Origin: Gibbula magus
Taxonomy: Eukaryota > Mollusca > Gastropoda > Trochida > Trochidae
DNA length: 64,000 nucleotides
Direction of reading: 5' to 3'
NCBI GenBank assembly: GCA_936450465.1
Contig: OW388297.1
Coordinates: forward strand, 27,236,387-27,300,386
Shown here: positions 28,101 to 37,700 of the stretch, piece after piece
Layout: every line of letters starts with the position of its first letter
Position numbering within the stretch: position 1 is the stretch's first letter
Notes under the pieces: generated by a model
Databases searched by the model: none
Seen by the model: the letters and a program-made list of their open reading frames with translations, nothing else
Told to the model about the DNA's origin: nothing
Program-made: the position numbers and the translations under genes

Positions 28101-29899
28101 TGCCAGTCTGCATTAGTGGTTGATTTAAGTCTTGCAGTATTTCCCTCGCTTCGTTGTGCCTAGATAGTGAAGCTCTGCACCAGAAATGCATAGTGGGTCT
28201 AGATTTCTAAGGAAATACTGCAAGGCCTAAATCAGCCAGCAATGGAGACTGGCAAGAGTTATGCCTTTATTTGATGTCTCCTGACACATTTGTGTTATGT
28301 TGTATTTATAGTAAATGTTTTGTTTCAGCTCGGAAATACCAAGAAGACGGCTATTATACGGACTTGGGCTCCTTCTATCCGGAACCACTTCTGGTACTGC
28401 TCTAAGATTTGTGAAGGCAATGAGGATTTATTGAAGGTAACTATTTGTGTCTGGTATTCCACATACATGTTATATGTTCAAATTGAGTAGACAGATGAGT
28501 AAATTATAAGATGGCACACTCATATATATGATATAATTATTGAATAACTGATGTCTACTATAACTTATCTAAGTAAACATATTCTACTCCTGATTTTTTT
28601 CAAACAGGAAACATGGATGAGGATCCTGCAACACGTGTGTAACAAACACGAGTGGGCCGTCAGTGAGCACACACCTGGCAAGTGCGCACATGCACCTCTC
28701 AATGCCAACGACGACAAAAAGCCTTGGTTTGACACCAACAGCGAGGCCATGGACATCCTCCGAGGTGTTGTGATGGACCGCAGACTGATGGGGACCATGA
28801 CCCACTTCACCAACTTTCGGTAAAAATGATTTCCTTCAGTTTCAGAAATATAATTTAATTTCCTTATATTTATTCAATCAAAATTTGTCTGTATTGTTAT
28901 CATAATTAAAGACACTTTTTCTTAAAAGTAGAAAATTAATTAAAAAATATTATAGCCAAAGAAAGGTTACTTGCTTCTATGAACTTTTTTTTATAAGGGA
29001 CTCTATTTTGTTTTTAGGCACACTGGTATCCTGGAGACGTTCCACAACCACCTGCTGATGTACTGTTCCAAGAGACAGTCCTACCAGTAAGTGAAAAGTC
29101 TATTATGAAACAAAACCGCTACCAGATAAACTCAGCATAATTCTTAATGTTATGTCATATACCTGTATAATTTAATCATTTGAATAAATTTTGTTCATTG
29201 ATAAAATCGATATGGTCTTAACATACTATCAACAGTATGTCTGCTTTATGTGGTTAAAAATGGATGGATTCATCACTATCGCAAGTTTTCATAATAATAA
29301 TTCTTTCTTACACAACAGGTTTCCTGGCTACCGCTCACGCAATCTATTGGCTGCAATAGACTACAATCACCATGTGAACAGACCTGAGCTCTTGAACCAA
29401 AATGGAGAGACAAGGTAAATAGAAATGTGAATGTGAATAAATGTGGGATTGTATGGTTGAGGATTGTCAGCGAAATTCCATATTCAATCGTTGGAATAAC
29501 ACATAGTAATGAAACTGGTATCATAGCATTAGTCTGTCTTGGCATTTAATCAGGAAGGTGATGTTACAAAGACTTCATTGTATACCTAAAGATTCTCATC
29601 TTTTGAAATGTGCCTAACCTACAAGCAATAATTTTTTTTGCTATTTTTTCAGTCAGACTCCAAAATACAACAAGAGGTCAAAGACTTGGAGTGTTGCACC
29701 AGTGAAGATCAACAAGGGCTATGCATACAAGTATGACCTGCAGTGCCTGATCTTCGAAGAAAAGGCAAAGGATCTTCTTCCAACGAACAGGAGTTGCCAA
29801 CGAAGGGAAGATGACCCTAGACGAATTGCCCCGTCAATTGCCAAAGTTGCCTGTCCTCCGAAAGATGAACTTGTTCAAAAGCAAATATCGAGATTCTAG
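24975..29899 (+). CDS. Kolobok-like transposase, 11 exons, 689 aa
   Basis: Exons 24975-25174, 25468-25586, 26034-26112, 26552-26635, 26877-27655, 27852-27928, 28329-28436, 28608-28819, 29018-29086, 29319-29414 and 29653-29899 all have GT-AG borders and keep one frame to TAG. In order: an AT-hook near the start (GRGRPRK), an acidic Ser-rich linker, a zinc-finger pattern (Cys227, Cys230, Cys251, His255), and the catalytic region with DGRNDSPGH (Asp345/Asp349), VVTDQSS (Asp411), HQWDVWHAAKN, and HTGILETFHNHL, whose Glu559 is the likely third acidic residue. The role would be DNA cutting and joining of the transposon ends. The family name is inferred from TTAA and motif wording. No stop or frameshift was found in any exon. 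A possible extra 5' exon (ATG at 24667 to 24714, 16 codons, donor CAT/GTATGA) could extend the N-terminus. The ATG at 24975 was chosen because it needs no weak acceptor. Confidence 0.82.
25468..25586 (+). CDS. Transposase exon 2 (linker)
   Basis: Acceptor after a T-rich tract ending tttttgcag; donor GCAG/GTGAGC. Polar linker with WDRSSQQESLQLPS. In phase on both sides. Confidence 0.7.
26034..26112 (+). CDS. Transposase exon 3 (linker)
   Basis: Acceptor tctctattttcag, donor AATGA/GTATGT. Ser/acidic-rich linker ending near ADQPCNE. The phase fits both neighbours. Confidence 0.65.
26225..26480 (+). repeat. SINE copy inside a transposase intron
   Basis: Contains a B-box-like GAGTTCGAATC, then GGTTTGGGTGCAATGCTACA, GGTTTCACGGCAATGCATA and GCCATGATATAAGT, the same order as the better-preserved copy at 56383-56642. 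Confidence 0.6.
26552..26635 (+). CDS. Transposase exon 4 (linker)
   Basis: Acceptor tctttatcacag, donor ACCAG/GTATG. It encodes a QCREST-like start followed by a polar stretch ending in DKTADIT. In phase. Confidence 0.65.
26877..27655 (+). CDS. Transposase exon 5 (zinc finger and first catalytic Asp)
   Basis: The largest exon. It carries CENC...KCQRGH zinc ligands, IILAGDGRNDSPGHNAQYCT with the first catalytic Asp, and EVVTDQSSS with the second, and ends with donor ATGC/GTAAGT. The reading continues without a stop for 259 codons. Confidence 0.88.
27852..27928 (+). CDS. Transposase exon 6
   Basis: Acceptor ttttttttgcag, donor ACAATG/GTGAGA. Encodes HQWDVWHAAKNLEKKL, a highly typical segment that follows the second catalytic Asp in this transposase group. 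Confidence 0.85.
28088..28267. mobile_element. Short MITE inside a transposase intron
   Basis: Arms of about 55 bp: AAGGCATAACTCTTGCCAGT at the left and its reverse complement at the right, continuing through TTGATTTA / TAAATCA and CTTGCAGTATTT / AAATACTGCAAG. The spacer is about 70 bp. It does not disturb exons. Confidence 0.7.
28329..28436 (+). CDS. Transposase exon 7
   Basis: 36 codons, phase 0 at both ends (acceptor gttttgtttcag, donor TTGAAG/GTAACT). Encodes RTWAPSIRNHFWYCSKICEG, a tryptophan/cysteine-rich helical segment. Confidence 0.82.
28608..28819 (+). CDS. Transposase exon 8
   Basis: Acceptor ttttcaaacag, donor TTTCG/GTAAAA. Includes VCNKHEWAV, KCAHAPL and KKPWFDTNSEAMDILRGVV, with His/Cys residues that may bind zinc. 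Confidence 0.85.
29018..29086 (+). CDS. Transposase exon 9 (likely third catalytic residue)
   Basis: Acceptor ttgtttttag, donor TACCA/GTAAGT. Encodes HTGILETFHNHLLMYCSKRQ; the Glu of LETFHN is the candidate third acidic residue. Confidence 0.83.
29319..29414 (+). CDS. Transposase exon 10
   Basis: Acceptor tacacaacag, donor ACAAG/GTAAAT. Encodes FPGYRSRNLLAAIDYNHHVN, a conserved stretch near the C-terminus. Confidence 0.82.
29653..29899 (+). CDS. Transposase exon 11 and stop
   Basis: Acceptor ctattttttcag. Encodes SQTPKYNKRSKTWSVAPVKI and a basic C-terminus ending KQISRF, then TAG. Confidence 0.8.
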
Positions 29900-30688
29900 A
29901 TGTACATGTTAACCATGAAAGAATGAATAACCTAGTTGTCAACTTGTCAATTGAACAAACTAGAATGAGGTCACTGTCAAGAGTAAAATGTTTTTATTAC
30001 AATTTTTCACATGTACACTTACATGCTTACATGTCACTCACTGTGTATATGGCATTTGACAATTTCATGTGAACCCTTTAAAAGTTATCGGATTATATAT
30101 ACACAGACTGGTGTCTTCTCATTCAGAAATGAATATGAATATATTTTTTGATTTACAAGAAATTATTGTCAATGGTATCTAGAGACATAACTGTCCAAGG
30201 ACTTGCATGCATTTTCCCCATGTGTGAGCAGACATTACTTAAACATTGAACTAAATCCATGATGTCTGTGATGAATTATCATTACAAGTTGTTTTTTTTT
30301 TGTTTATTTCTTCCCAAAGGTTACAAAGTTCAGAAAACAATTGCAATGTGTATACAATATATAATAGATATATTGACTAGGAGCTTTTTGGATCTATATA
30401 TGTACATCAATTTACCTTGAGCTGAAAGGTGTCTGTCTAAAAACAGAAACGTTAATAGTTGAATATTGGAATTAGTGCTTTCCACTTTTTATCAAATTTG
30501 TTCATTTCATTGTTTCTTTTGAAAATGTATTTCTCAACAAAATAGATTTCTTTAAGGTAATTACTGTGAATCTTGGTTTTGAATTTTTTCTATTACATAA
30601 GTTGATATATTTCTGGGCAGAAATAATAATTTATCAAAACATTGTTGTATAATGTGACAAACCAAAACAAACTATTTTCAGATTGTAA

Positions 30689-31161
30689 TTATTTTGGTAA
30701 ATAATTATTTATCCAAAGTTCATTCCAGGAAGTTGTGGTTATACTGCATTCCCAATATACATGACAAATGCTCCCAGAAGCATCATTGCAAAAACTACAT
30801 AGATCATTGTCAACAAGATTCATTCTCAACAATTCTCTTTTTGTATAAATAACTCTTTGTAGAAATCTATATTGAAAATCAATAAGTTTAACATCCTTCA
30901 AATCCTGTCTATATGAGTTAAATATATCTTTCCAGTCAAATTCACAGTCAATAAAATCATTTCCCATTTTTTGTTTATGGAAATCAACTTATCATAAAAG
31001 ATTCTAGATCCTGTTTTGATTTCAAAATATTTCTTGTAAATACTTGTGTATAATAGGTAGGAATAATTCTTGTACATTTTATAAAAGATTTCCAAAAGTG
31101 GGGGAATATTAAGTAGATAATTACATGTTGATGAAGTATGTATAACATGGATTTGGGACAC
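30689..31161 (-). pseudogene. LINE reverse-transcriptase C-terminal fragment
   Basis: The minus-strand reading FQYRFLQRVIYTKRELLRMN, then LCSFCNDASGSICHVYWECS, matches the zinc-knuckle-like segment that ends many non-LTR retrotransposon polymerases. The preceding part (about 30970-31161, SRIFYDKLISINKKWE) is in another frame. The shift lies at an A-run near 30970, so it is broken. Only this 3' part of the element is present, placed between the two transposon genes. Confidence 0.65.
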
Positions 31162-31381
31162 ACATCAATTATCATGTGGTAGTAGCAAATTTACAAAATA
31201 CAGTACGTTTTAATACAAGTGATTTGATGTTGTATACATTGATAGATTGGTGTATTCTTGTTGCTCATTATATTACAAAGAAAGTGATGCTATGGAATAT
31301 TTCGAAATGTTTATACATCATTATGGCACTTGGCACAAATAAACTGTATCAATCATCCATTGTTTTCTTTCATTTCCAAAA

Positions 31382-31870
31382 TCACAAGCGACCAGGACGA
31401 AATCCTGTGTAGTTTCCATTGTCAGCTGGGTATTGTTGTCTAATTTTAAGAACAGTACACGATGGAACAACTTTCCTCTCTCCTGAACGAAGAACTCCAT
31501 ATCTCATCAAGATAAACTGTCTGTACGCTGTGTGACGAAACATCCTGTTGTTCCTCTGGTGATCATAGGCATACAAGTCATTCCTATAGGCCCCTGCTGC
31601 ATCCAGTACGTCTTCGTCCATCACTACGCGCTGAAACTTTCCTGTGGCTGTCACACACTGTCCTCTCTTTTTAATGCAGCATCTATTCTCGATGTTGGTC
31701 GGCATTGGTCTGCAATTGCCACAATGACACCATCGAGGCAACACGTCTTCAGGGGGTGGGTTTGGAGGCTCTGAGGACGTCATTACTGTCTGGTAGGTTT
31801 CCTTGTCCTGCCATATCAGCTTTGTGAGTAGGCTACGTCTGCTGGTCTCATCCAAGTTATCTAAGAAATT
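31382..31870 (-). CDS. P2X7 intracellular-domain exon
   Basis: Acceptor ctccatttcag, TGA at 31382-31384. All Cys and His landmarks of the domain are present, including WCHCGNC, the CC pair, RHTAYR and the LPSC-like PSC. The domain sits in a single exon, as reported for its occurrence in other animal genes. Confidence 0.88.
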   Translation of the reverse strand, partial: NFLDNLDETSRRSLLTKLIWQDKETYQTVMTSSEPPNPPPEDVLPRWCHCGNCRPMPTNIENRCCIKKRGQCVTATGKFQRVVMDEDVLDAAGAYRNDLYAYDHQRNNRMFRHTAYRQFILMRYGVLRSGERKVVPSCTVLKIRQQYPADNGNYTGFRPGRL

Positions 31871-33683
31871 CTGAAATGGAGATGTTTAATATAAGAATAG
31901 TAATAGCCTTAGTATAAATACTTGTTTTTTTTGTTTTAAAATACAAAAAGATTGAAATCAATGATTACTGTTATATTGGTATCAAATATGTAGATATGAC
32001 AATAACATTGGAGTGATCTGCACCATTTAAACCCTCTTTTACATAATGGAGTTGAATTTATTAATCTTCATGAACAAAAACTTTTAATTACCTTTATTTT
32101 CAATAATCCTTCAGTTGATGGTTCTTCATTAGTATTTGGTATGGGCGTTGCAGATTGAGATGTGCCAGTGGTTGTGGTAGATGTAGAAGTAGATGTGGAC
32201 GTAGCAGATGTACGAGTGGCAGACTTGGATGTGGATCTGGCAGATGCTCCTCTACATTTCGGTCTGGCAGATGCAGGCTTGCATTTCAGTCTGGTGGATG
32301 AAGGCTTAGGCATGGAAGGATGTGTCGATCTGTCGGATCGGGCTTTGGGTGTTTCGGTTGACAGAACTGGGGATGCTACAGGTTGTTGGCGAATTGGAAT
32401 CTTTGACAGTCTACCATTGGTCATCTGCTTACGAACCTTGGTTGGAATTTCTGGTACCTCCACATGATGAATCCTCTGGAAATAAGCATTGTCTTTATTA
32501 TATAAGTAAATCACAAATAGTGGTTGCTCAGAATTTTACAGGACTGGTGACTTGTAGTATTTCTCTGTAATTTCTCAAAGCAGACAGGCAGGGAAATAGA
32601 GAATCTCACCAAAGTGCCTTAAATTATGACAATTATTATTATATATTGATTATTATTATCAGCACAAGTTGATCAAGCTTATTTTCATCAACTCCTGTTC
32701 AGATAATTGATTTCAGAAGTCATGATGGTGTCATTCCTCATTGTACATCAATGAAAAGGTGATATTACTTGCCAGTGTAGGATACTGCATATTTATACAG
32801 AAATATTAAAGTAGTGTAAAAGCGCCACATTATGACGTCGCTTTCCCTCGTTTTATACAAAATCGTTAACTCGTTTAATAAAAAATGGAATTAGATAGAA
32901 AGTCATTTAGTATCCTATATATATCACACAAGCTTCACTGACGGCATATAGAACCTGGCATATTTGCTTATTTGTAGCATTACCAGATAATAGAGTAAAT
33001 ATTATATATGTTGTATTTTGTACCAACCTTTCTGTCAGTATAGTTGCCCTCATGTGGTTTCATGAACTGAAAGTAATAATTAAATAAGCATCAAAATCAC
33101 ACAACACAAAGTCAAGATGAATGAGGCATTATTGCTTGAACTTTTAAAAAAAATAATTAACTGTAACCACACTCATGATGTCACGTTGTAAAGAAACTAG
33201 TAAGTAAATATTGATAATTATTTAATTTATTTAATGAAATGAAATTTGTTATCTAAACTAGACAAATGTTAATATTCCTTATTTTCATAACATAACGCTG
33301 TGATCGTTCTAGGCATGTTGATATATATACATATATTTATTTGACTTGAGAGTAAATATAAAAAAAAATATTTAAATTATTGTAGGTTATACTTATACTT
33401 AGGTTATAATGTTGAAAATCACATGAATATAAATTATAAGGTGCGTAGGTATACGGCTATACAGTACCTGTCTTTTGAAAAGGAATATAATACTTACTTC
33501 AAAGCAAATGTCTTCGTCGATCGTAGAATCAACACGGTTCGAGCATGGAAGAAGATGACCACATCTGCATAGACTGCTACAGTTTTGGTTGCGCTGCTTG
33601 CAAGGACAGGCTCCACGTTTCCCAGTCCGAGAACAGGTGTTGTTGCAGTGACAGCTCGCCATGTTCGCATTTGAGGAACACAC
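31382..33683 (-). CDS. CXC cysteine cluster fused to P2X7 intracellular domain, 365 aa
   Basis: Exons in transcript order 33683-33498, 33066-33028, 32475-32092 and 31870-31382 join in phase 0 throughout, with GT-AG borders. Residues 11-47 form a CXC-type cysteine cluster (CHCNNTCSRTGKRGACPCKQ, then CSSLCRCG), like Tesmin/TSO1 DNA-binding repeats. Residues 76-203 are a basic Ser/Thr/Pro linker with a Ser-Thr run. Residues 250-363 are the P2X7 'ballast' domain: RWCHCGNC, NRCCIKKRGQC, RHTAYRQF, VVPSCTVLKIRQQYP and GNYTGFRPGR. In vertebrate P2X7 this domain is cytosolic, binds zinc and guanine nucleotide, and follows a channel. Here there is no channel or membrane segment. It faces the transposase gene tail to tail inside the same terminal repeats, which suggests an accessory, perhaps DNA-binding, transposon protein (inference). 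Met8 is an alternative start. Confidence 0.83.
32092..32475 (-). CDS. Linker exon of the P2X7-domain gene
   Basis: 128 codons, Lys/Arg/Ser/Thr/Pro-rich, with repeated SARPKC-like and SATSTS-like words. Acceptor cttatttccag, donor ATAAAG/GTAATT. Probably disordered. Confidence 0.72.
33028..33066 (-). CDS. Small 13-codon exon of the P2X7-domain gene
   Basis: Acceptor ttactttcag, donor AGAAAG/GTTGGT. Encodes FMKPHEGNYTDRK. Accepted because both borders and the phase fit. Confidence 0.6.
33498..33683 (-). CDS. CXC exon of the P2X7-domain gene
   Basis: 62 codons with 11 Cys spaced as in CXC repeats; donor TTTGAA/GTAAGT. The first ATG in frame is at 33681-33683. On the minus strand, 150 bp upstream, is AATATGGCGTC (about 33833-33843), a YY1-like motif often found near transcription starts. 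Confidence 0.78.
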
Positions 33684-33981
33684 GCATGTTTACCTCTATT
33701 TATACCTTCAGCGTACATAACCCTGTGGAAAGGCCCAATTCCCCTTCTCCGATGACACTGACACATGACAGCGTCTGTTCATTGCCCCTCTCAGCGTCTC
33801 GCCCATACGACACTCGTAATACAGACACGATCGACGCCATATTGATTAGATTTTCCGCGTTGCATTATGGGAAGGGAGTTTTCCGCATGCTATAAATAGG
33901 TTTAGCTCTTTCATGACGCGCATACGAGCGCGGTAGCTAAAAATAACTCAATTAGCATTTTAAGCTCGCGCTGTGGAAAGG

Positions 33982-33997
33982 CGATAGAACCCTCTCT
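33982..33997 (-). repeat. Right terminal inverted repeat of the transposon
   Basis: CGATAGAACCCTCTCT, followed immediately by TTAA at 33998-34001, the expected target site for a Kolobok-type element. Confidence 0.8.
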
Positions 33998-34001
33998 TTA
34001 A

Positions 34002-35617
34002 GATGATTCTTGTATAAACCCTGGATGTGAGAGACACTTGGTGTTTTGTCATCTGTGTATAAACTCATCGCCAGAGCTACATCCCCAAGCAAAAGGCGAT
34101 ACTACACACAGTCTGAATCTCCAAACCATGCAGTATAAATGAATTTAGATCAACAGTTTTTGTATATTAGGTGGTACGACTGTAGGCCTATAACCATAAT
34201 ATACGACAGTCGAGAACGGTATAGACTTGCTCATTGTGTTTGTCCAGGCTGCAGACAGTGAGATGCATGATCAGTTTTGCATGATATTTCATTTATTTGG
34301 TTCTAAAATATACCATATTTCAATATAGGTGTTGGTTTAGGTTACATCTTCTTACTCGACTTTCATATTCAGCACCTCCAAATTCTTAATATATCAAATA
34401 TATATGTATACATGTCTCAATGAAAACCAAGGTCTCATACATGTGAAGCAGCCGATAATTATGACTCTATCTCACGTATGCAATCGTTAAATACCTATTA
34501 AACGCTAAAGAAGCAAATCTGTACTCATATCCACTTTATTAATGTTTCCAAAATTACGTTAGTTGGCTTAATGGCTGCAGAAAGCTACGGTCCATTGCCC
34601 GGTTTTAGATCATGACCACGACTTTAAATGGTTGTATTTTCATTATATTAAACTGATTGACCTTAAACTGGTTAATAATTTCGGTTAAATTTGTTAATTC
34701 TTAATTAAATAAAACGTCAAATAATAAATATGTGACCTCAACAACATGATTATGTCCCTTTAAAGGGATATAATGATTAAGGGAACACGGGGCAGTCAAC
34801 TAGTGATGACCCCCAAGCTGGACCGCTGTTCTGTTGATTGGTGGCTCACTGGACGTTGGAAGCAGAGATTTGAAATCATTCACTCCTGGGGCCGACTGCA
34901 GGTATGACGTAGTGTTTATGTCTACATTGCAACCAAATAATTATTCACTTTTAATTGAATCTTAATGTAAATAGTTATACTTTTTCATAGATTTAGTGTA
35001 TTTAAATCTTTCTTTTTCAGATGTTCTTATTCCCATTTTAAATTATAAACATTTGCTTTCTAAATAGGAATATGTTACCACATAAATGAGTTTGATTCAT
35101 CTGGAATAATAGTCAAGTGATCTCATTTGTCTATTGGCAACACACTCCTGTACAAAATATATACAAATGTACATAGATTTACATGTATTCGTTACTTCAA
35201 TCCAGCTTTAACATTTAGCTTCAGAAGAATATTTTTTGAACAATTCATTAAAAGTTAAAATGCTAAAGAAAATACGATCACTTCTTTCTAGAAGAGACAA
35301 GGCTCTTATATATTAAATGTGTACCTGCTTACCTGTCTTCAGGGAATTTCAAATATTCAGACATTAAAATTTAAGCAATATGCATCCTTCTGATTGGACT
35401 GAACAAGGTCACGGGATTGGTAAACATTCTCCTGAGCGCGAAAGTGACGCTTATGAATTATAACATTCATACTTTGAAGGCTTTACAAAATAACCGCCGT
35501 AACTGCTAATGATCTTTTACATGTCGATATAATAAACCCGATTGATGTTTTGGTTTATGAATAATTGTGAATAATCGAACGTCTGTTGAGTGATGTACAC
35601 TCCATCTCTACTAATTA
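34002..35617. other. Flank right of the transposon
   Basis: Mostly anonymous AT-rich DNA. It includes one ATTTAGATC motif (about 34143) of the type that is common left of the transposon, and the candidate exon at 34806-34901 annotated with the two-exon gene. Nothing else is supported. Confidence 0.4.
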
Positions 35618-37579
35618 TACCCCCGCCTTACAGCGTAAGCGGGGGTATATATATTATATAGCGTTCATTCTGTCTGTCCGTCCGTCACAAAACTTTGTGC
35701 AGAGCATATTTTTCAAACTATACATGCTAGCTTCACCAAACTTGCTACACGTGTAAGCCATGATCTCTAGTTGTGTCTTTTGAGGGTTAAATCGAGTTTT
35801 GAATGTTAATTTTTGAGGTTTCCATGGAAACATGACCAAAACAGTGACTCTGTAAGGGGGTCATTTTGTGTGGAGCATATTTCTCCGATAAACATGCTAG
35901 CTTCACCAAACTTGCTACACATGTTAGCCATGATCTCTAGTTGTGTCTTTTGAGGATTATATCGAGTTTTGAGTGTTAATTTTTGAGGTTTCCATTGAAA
36001 CATGACCAAAACAGTGACTCTGTAAGGGGGTCATTTTGTGTGGAGCATATTTCTAAACACTATACATGTTAGCTTCACCAAACTTGCTACACATGTAAGC
36101 CATGATATCTATAGTTGTGTCTTTTGAGGGTTAAATCGAGTTTTGAATGTTAATTTTTAAGGTTTCCAAGGAAACATGACGAAACAGTGACTCAATAAGG
36201 AAGTCATGTTGTGCGGAACTGAATTTCTAAACTATACATTCTAGCTACACCAAACTTCGTACACATGTCAACCATGAGGCCTAGATGTGCCTTTTGAGGG
36301 TTAGACCTATTTCTTAATTTTATTTTTAGCGGTTTCCATGGAAACATGGTTTAACAGTTATCTCTGGAATTGTACATTCGCTATTCATTCAACTTTACAC
36401 AAAGGGTTGTCATTCCCATAGTTGTGCCTTTCCTATTTTCAGTTATATCAAACTATATTTAAGCGGGGGTATGAGAGCTGTGCTCGTTTCTACATTTGTT
36501 GCTTTTGGGTTAAAATGATATATGGGAAACATTTTGAATTCACAATTTCAATAACCTGCACTTATCTTCCTTTAATTTATTTCTAATGTGACTCTAAGGT
36601 CTTGGAATTGTTCATTGATTCTGACTTTTTACAAGTGGGGCGCATTATTTTTAATTCTGACGTAATTGATCTTTTAAGAATGGCAATTGAAATTTTATCA
36701 GATTTATTTCCCTGTACATTTTGAAACCGTTAATCTGTCTGTTGTCTTTTGAATATTAGTGTCAGGGTGTGCTTACAATATGTCAGTTTTGTTTTTAAAC
36801 TTTTCGTTGATCTAGCTTCATTGTCTTGTCTTGACATTGGCATTTGTTTGTGGATAGTTGACAGTAGTTCTGTATTGTTCTAGCGTGTGTACAAAATCGA
36901 TTATACTTTTTCTCTCGTTACTATTTTCTTTAGGATTCCGTTAATCTTTAAGATTATGTTTGAGCTTTACTTCTTCCATCATTTAATGAGAAACTATGAA
37001 AAGTTACATTGTACGAGGGACACTTTCCCTAACTTACTTCAATATGTATAAGTGCATAATCTCAATAGTCATTGTTCTGTGAACTCCTGTGTTGTTCGTT
37101 ATGTCTCATGGGTGATGCAACACTATTGTGGGTGGAGCTAATGGCATGTTCAAAGTTGCAATTGTCCGAACACTGTTTTTTTTGTATCTATATTTGTCAG
37201 TTTCAATATAATTGAGGAATGTTTCACATTTAAAATCAAAATTAGATATATCTAAAATTAGGTTATATGGTTGATCACCACGAGGAAATCCTGAGTGTAT
37301 CATCATCATTTATTTTCTTTATTTTTTTAACAGAATATCATCCTACTCGGTCGTCTAAAGGCTGCTGTTGTGAAGGGACGTGACCCTAGTTGTTGGAGAT
37401 GTCTGTTTGAGGTGTCCAATCCTAAGTCAGCTATCCCCACCATTAGTTTAGGGGTGAATAGCTGCAGGCTTTGCCAGGATTGGTATAACAAGGCTGCATG
37501 TCCTTGTTTAGATTTAGGGGCCATGCTTATCATGGTAGTAAGGGACCACACAGTTCCCCGTGTGGATGCACAAGTTTAG
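34806..37579 (+). CDS. Candidate two-exon gene, 113 aa, function unknown
   Basis: Exon 34806-34901 opens with ATG, reads 32 codons (MTPKLDRCSVDWWLTGRWKQ and onward) and ends CTGCAG/GTATGA in phase 0. Exon 37334-37579 follows a clean polypyrimidine acceptor (tttttttaacag), reads 81 codons and stops at TAG. It has paired cysteines (PSCWRC, SCRLCQ, ACPC) that could bind metal. The acceptor exon's region is duplicated, with damage, at about 54990-55320, on the other side of the minisatellite array. The splice signals and open phase support it, but no family is recognised and the exon could be non-coding. Its 3' UTR may continue into a donor-like ACCAAG/GTGAGT at 37711. Confidence 0.33.
35618..36481 (-). 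mobile_element. Second pearl-like element, about four 170-bp repeats
   Basis: The left end has a hairpin, TACCCCCGCC...AAGCGGGGGTA, then GTCTGTCCGTCCGTC, then repeats (GGTTTCCATGGAAACATGAC, CTTCACCAAACTTGCTACAC, GTTGTGTCTTTTGAGG) at about 35817, 35987, 36161 and 36331. The right end is AGCGGGGGTA. The order (hairpin, GTCC microsatellite, repeats, terminal G-run) is the mirror image of the element at 10874-12266, and the units share words, so they are relatives. Confidence 0.6.
36482..37333. other. No gene recognised
   Basis: AT-rich sequence without clear repeats or long frames. It would be intron of the candidate two-exon gene. Confidence 0.4.
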
Positions 37580-37700
37580 AATGTAGAATACACCTCACCA
37601 GTAGGTTTAGTTAAGGGATAGGTTCCCCCTCCCCTCAGACAATTTCCCAACAGGTGTTTGCTAGCTTCACAACATGCACCTGGACATGCTGGCCACAGAG
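37360..37700 (+). repeat. Left copy of a direct repeat flanking the minisatellite array
   Basis: Shares TTGTTGGAGAT, TCTGTTTGAGGTGTCCAATC, CAGCTATCCCCACCATTAG, TTTGCCAGGATTG, TTCCCCGTGTGGATG and CCCCTCCCCTCAGAC in the same order with about 54990-55300. Confidence 0.8.

Larger units (their letters stand above)
24425..33997. mobile_element. 9.6-kb Kolobok-like DNA transposon carrying two genes
   Basis: Seen: perfect 16-bp terminal inverted repeats (AGAGAGGGTTCTATCG at 24425-24440 and its reverse complement at 33982-33997). TTAA (33998-34001) directly follows the right end. Inside are a plus-strand 11-exon transposase gene and a convergent minus-strand 4-exon gene with CXC and P2X7 intracellular domains. 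Known: TTAA target duplications characterise Kolobok and piggyBac. The catalytic wording DGRNDSPGH is unlike piggyBac, so Kolobok is inferred. Odd: TTAA is missing on the left, where ACTGC from a tandem duplication adjoins the terminus. A LINE fragment, a SINE and a MITE have landed inside. Both genes look uninterrupted, so the element may be young or preserved. Confidence 0.75.

Noticed and set aside
32162..32467. 101-codon plus-strand frame rich in Val and Asp
   Set aside because: Antisense shadow of the Ser/Thr-rich linker exon of the P2X7-domain gene.
24425..33997. piggyBac identity for the large element
   Set aside because: TTAA alone would fit, but the transposase motifs (DGRNDSPGH, LETFHN) and intron-rich gene do not match the piggyBac pattern.
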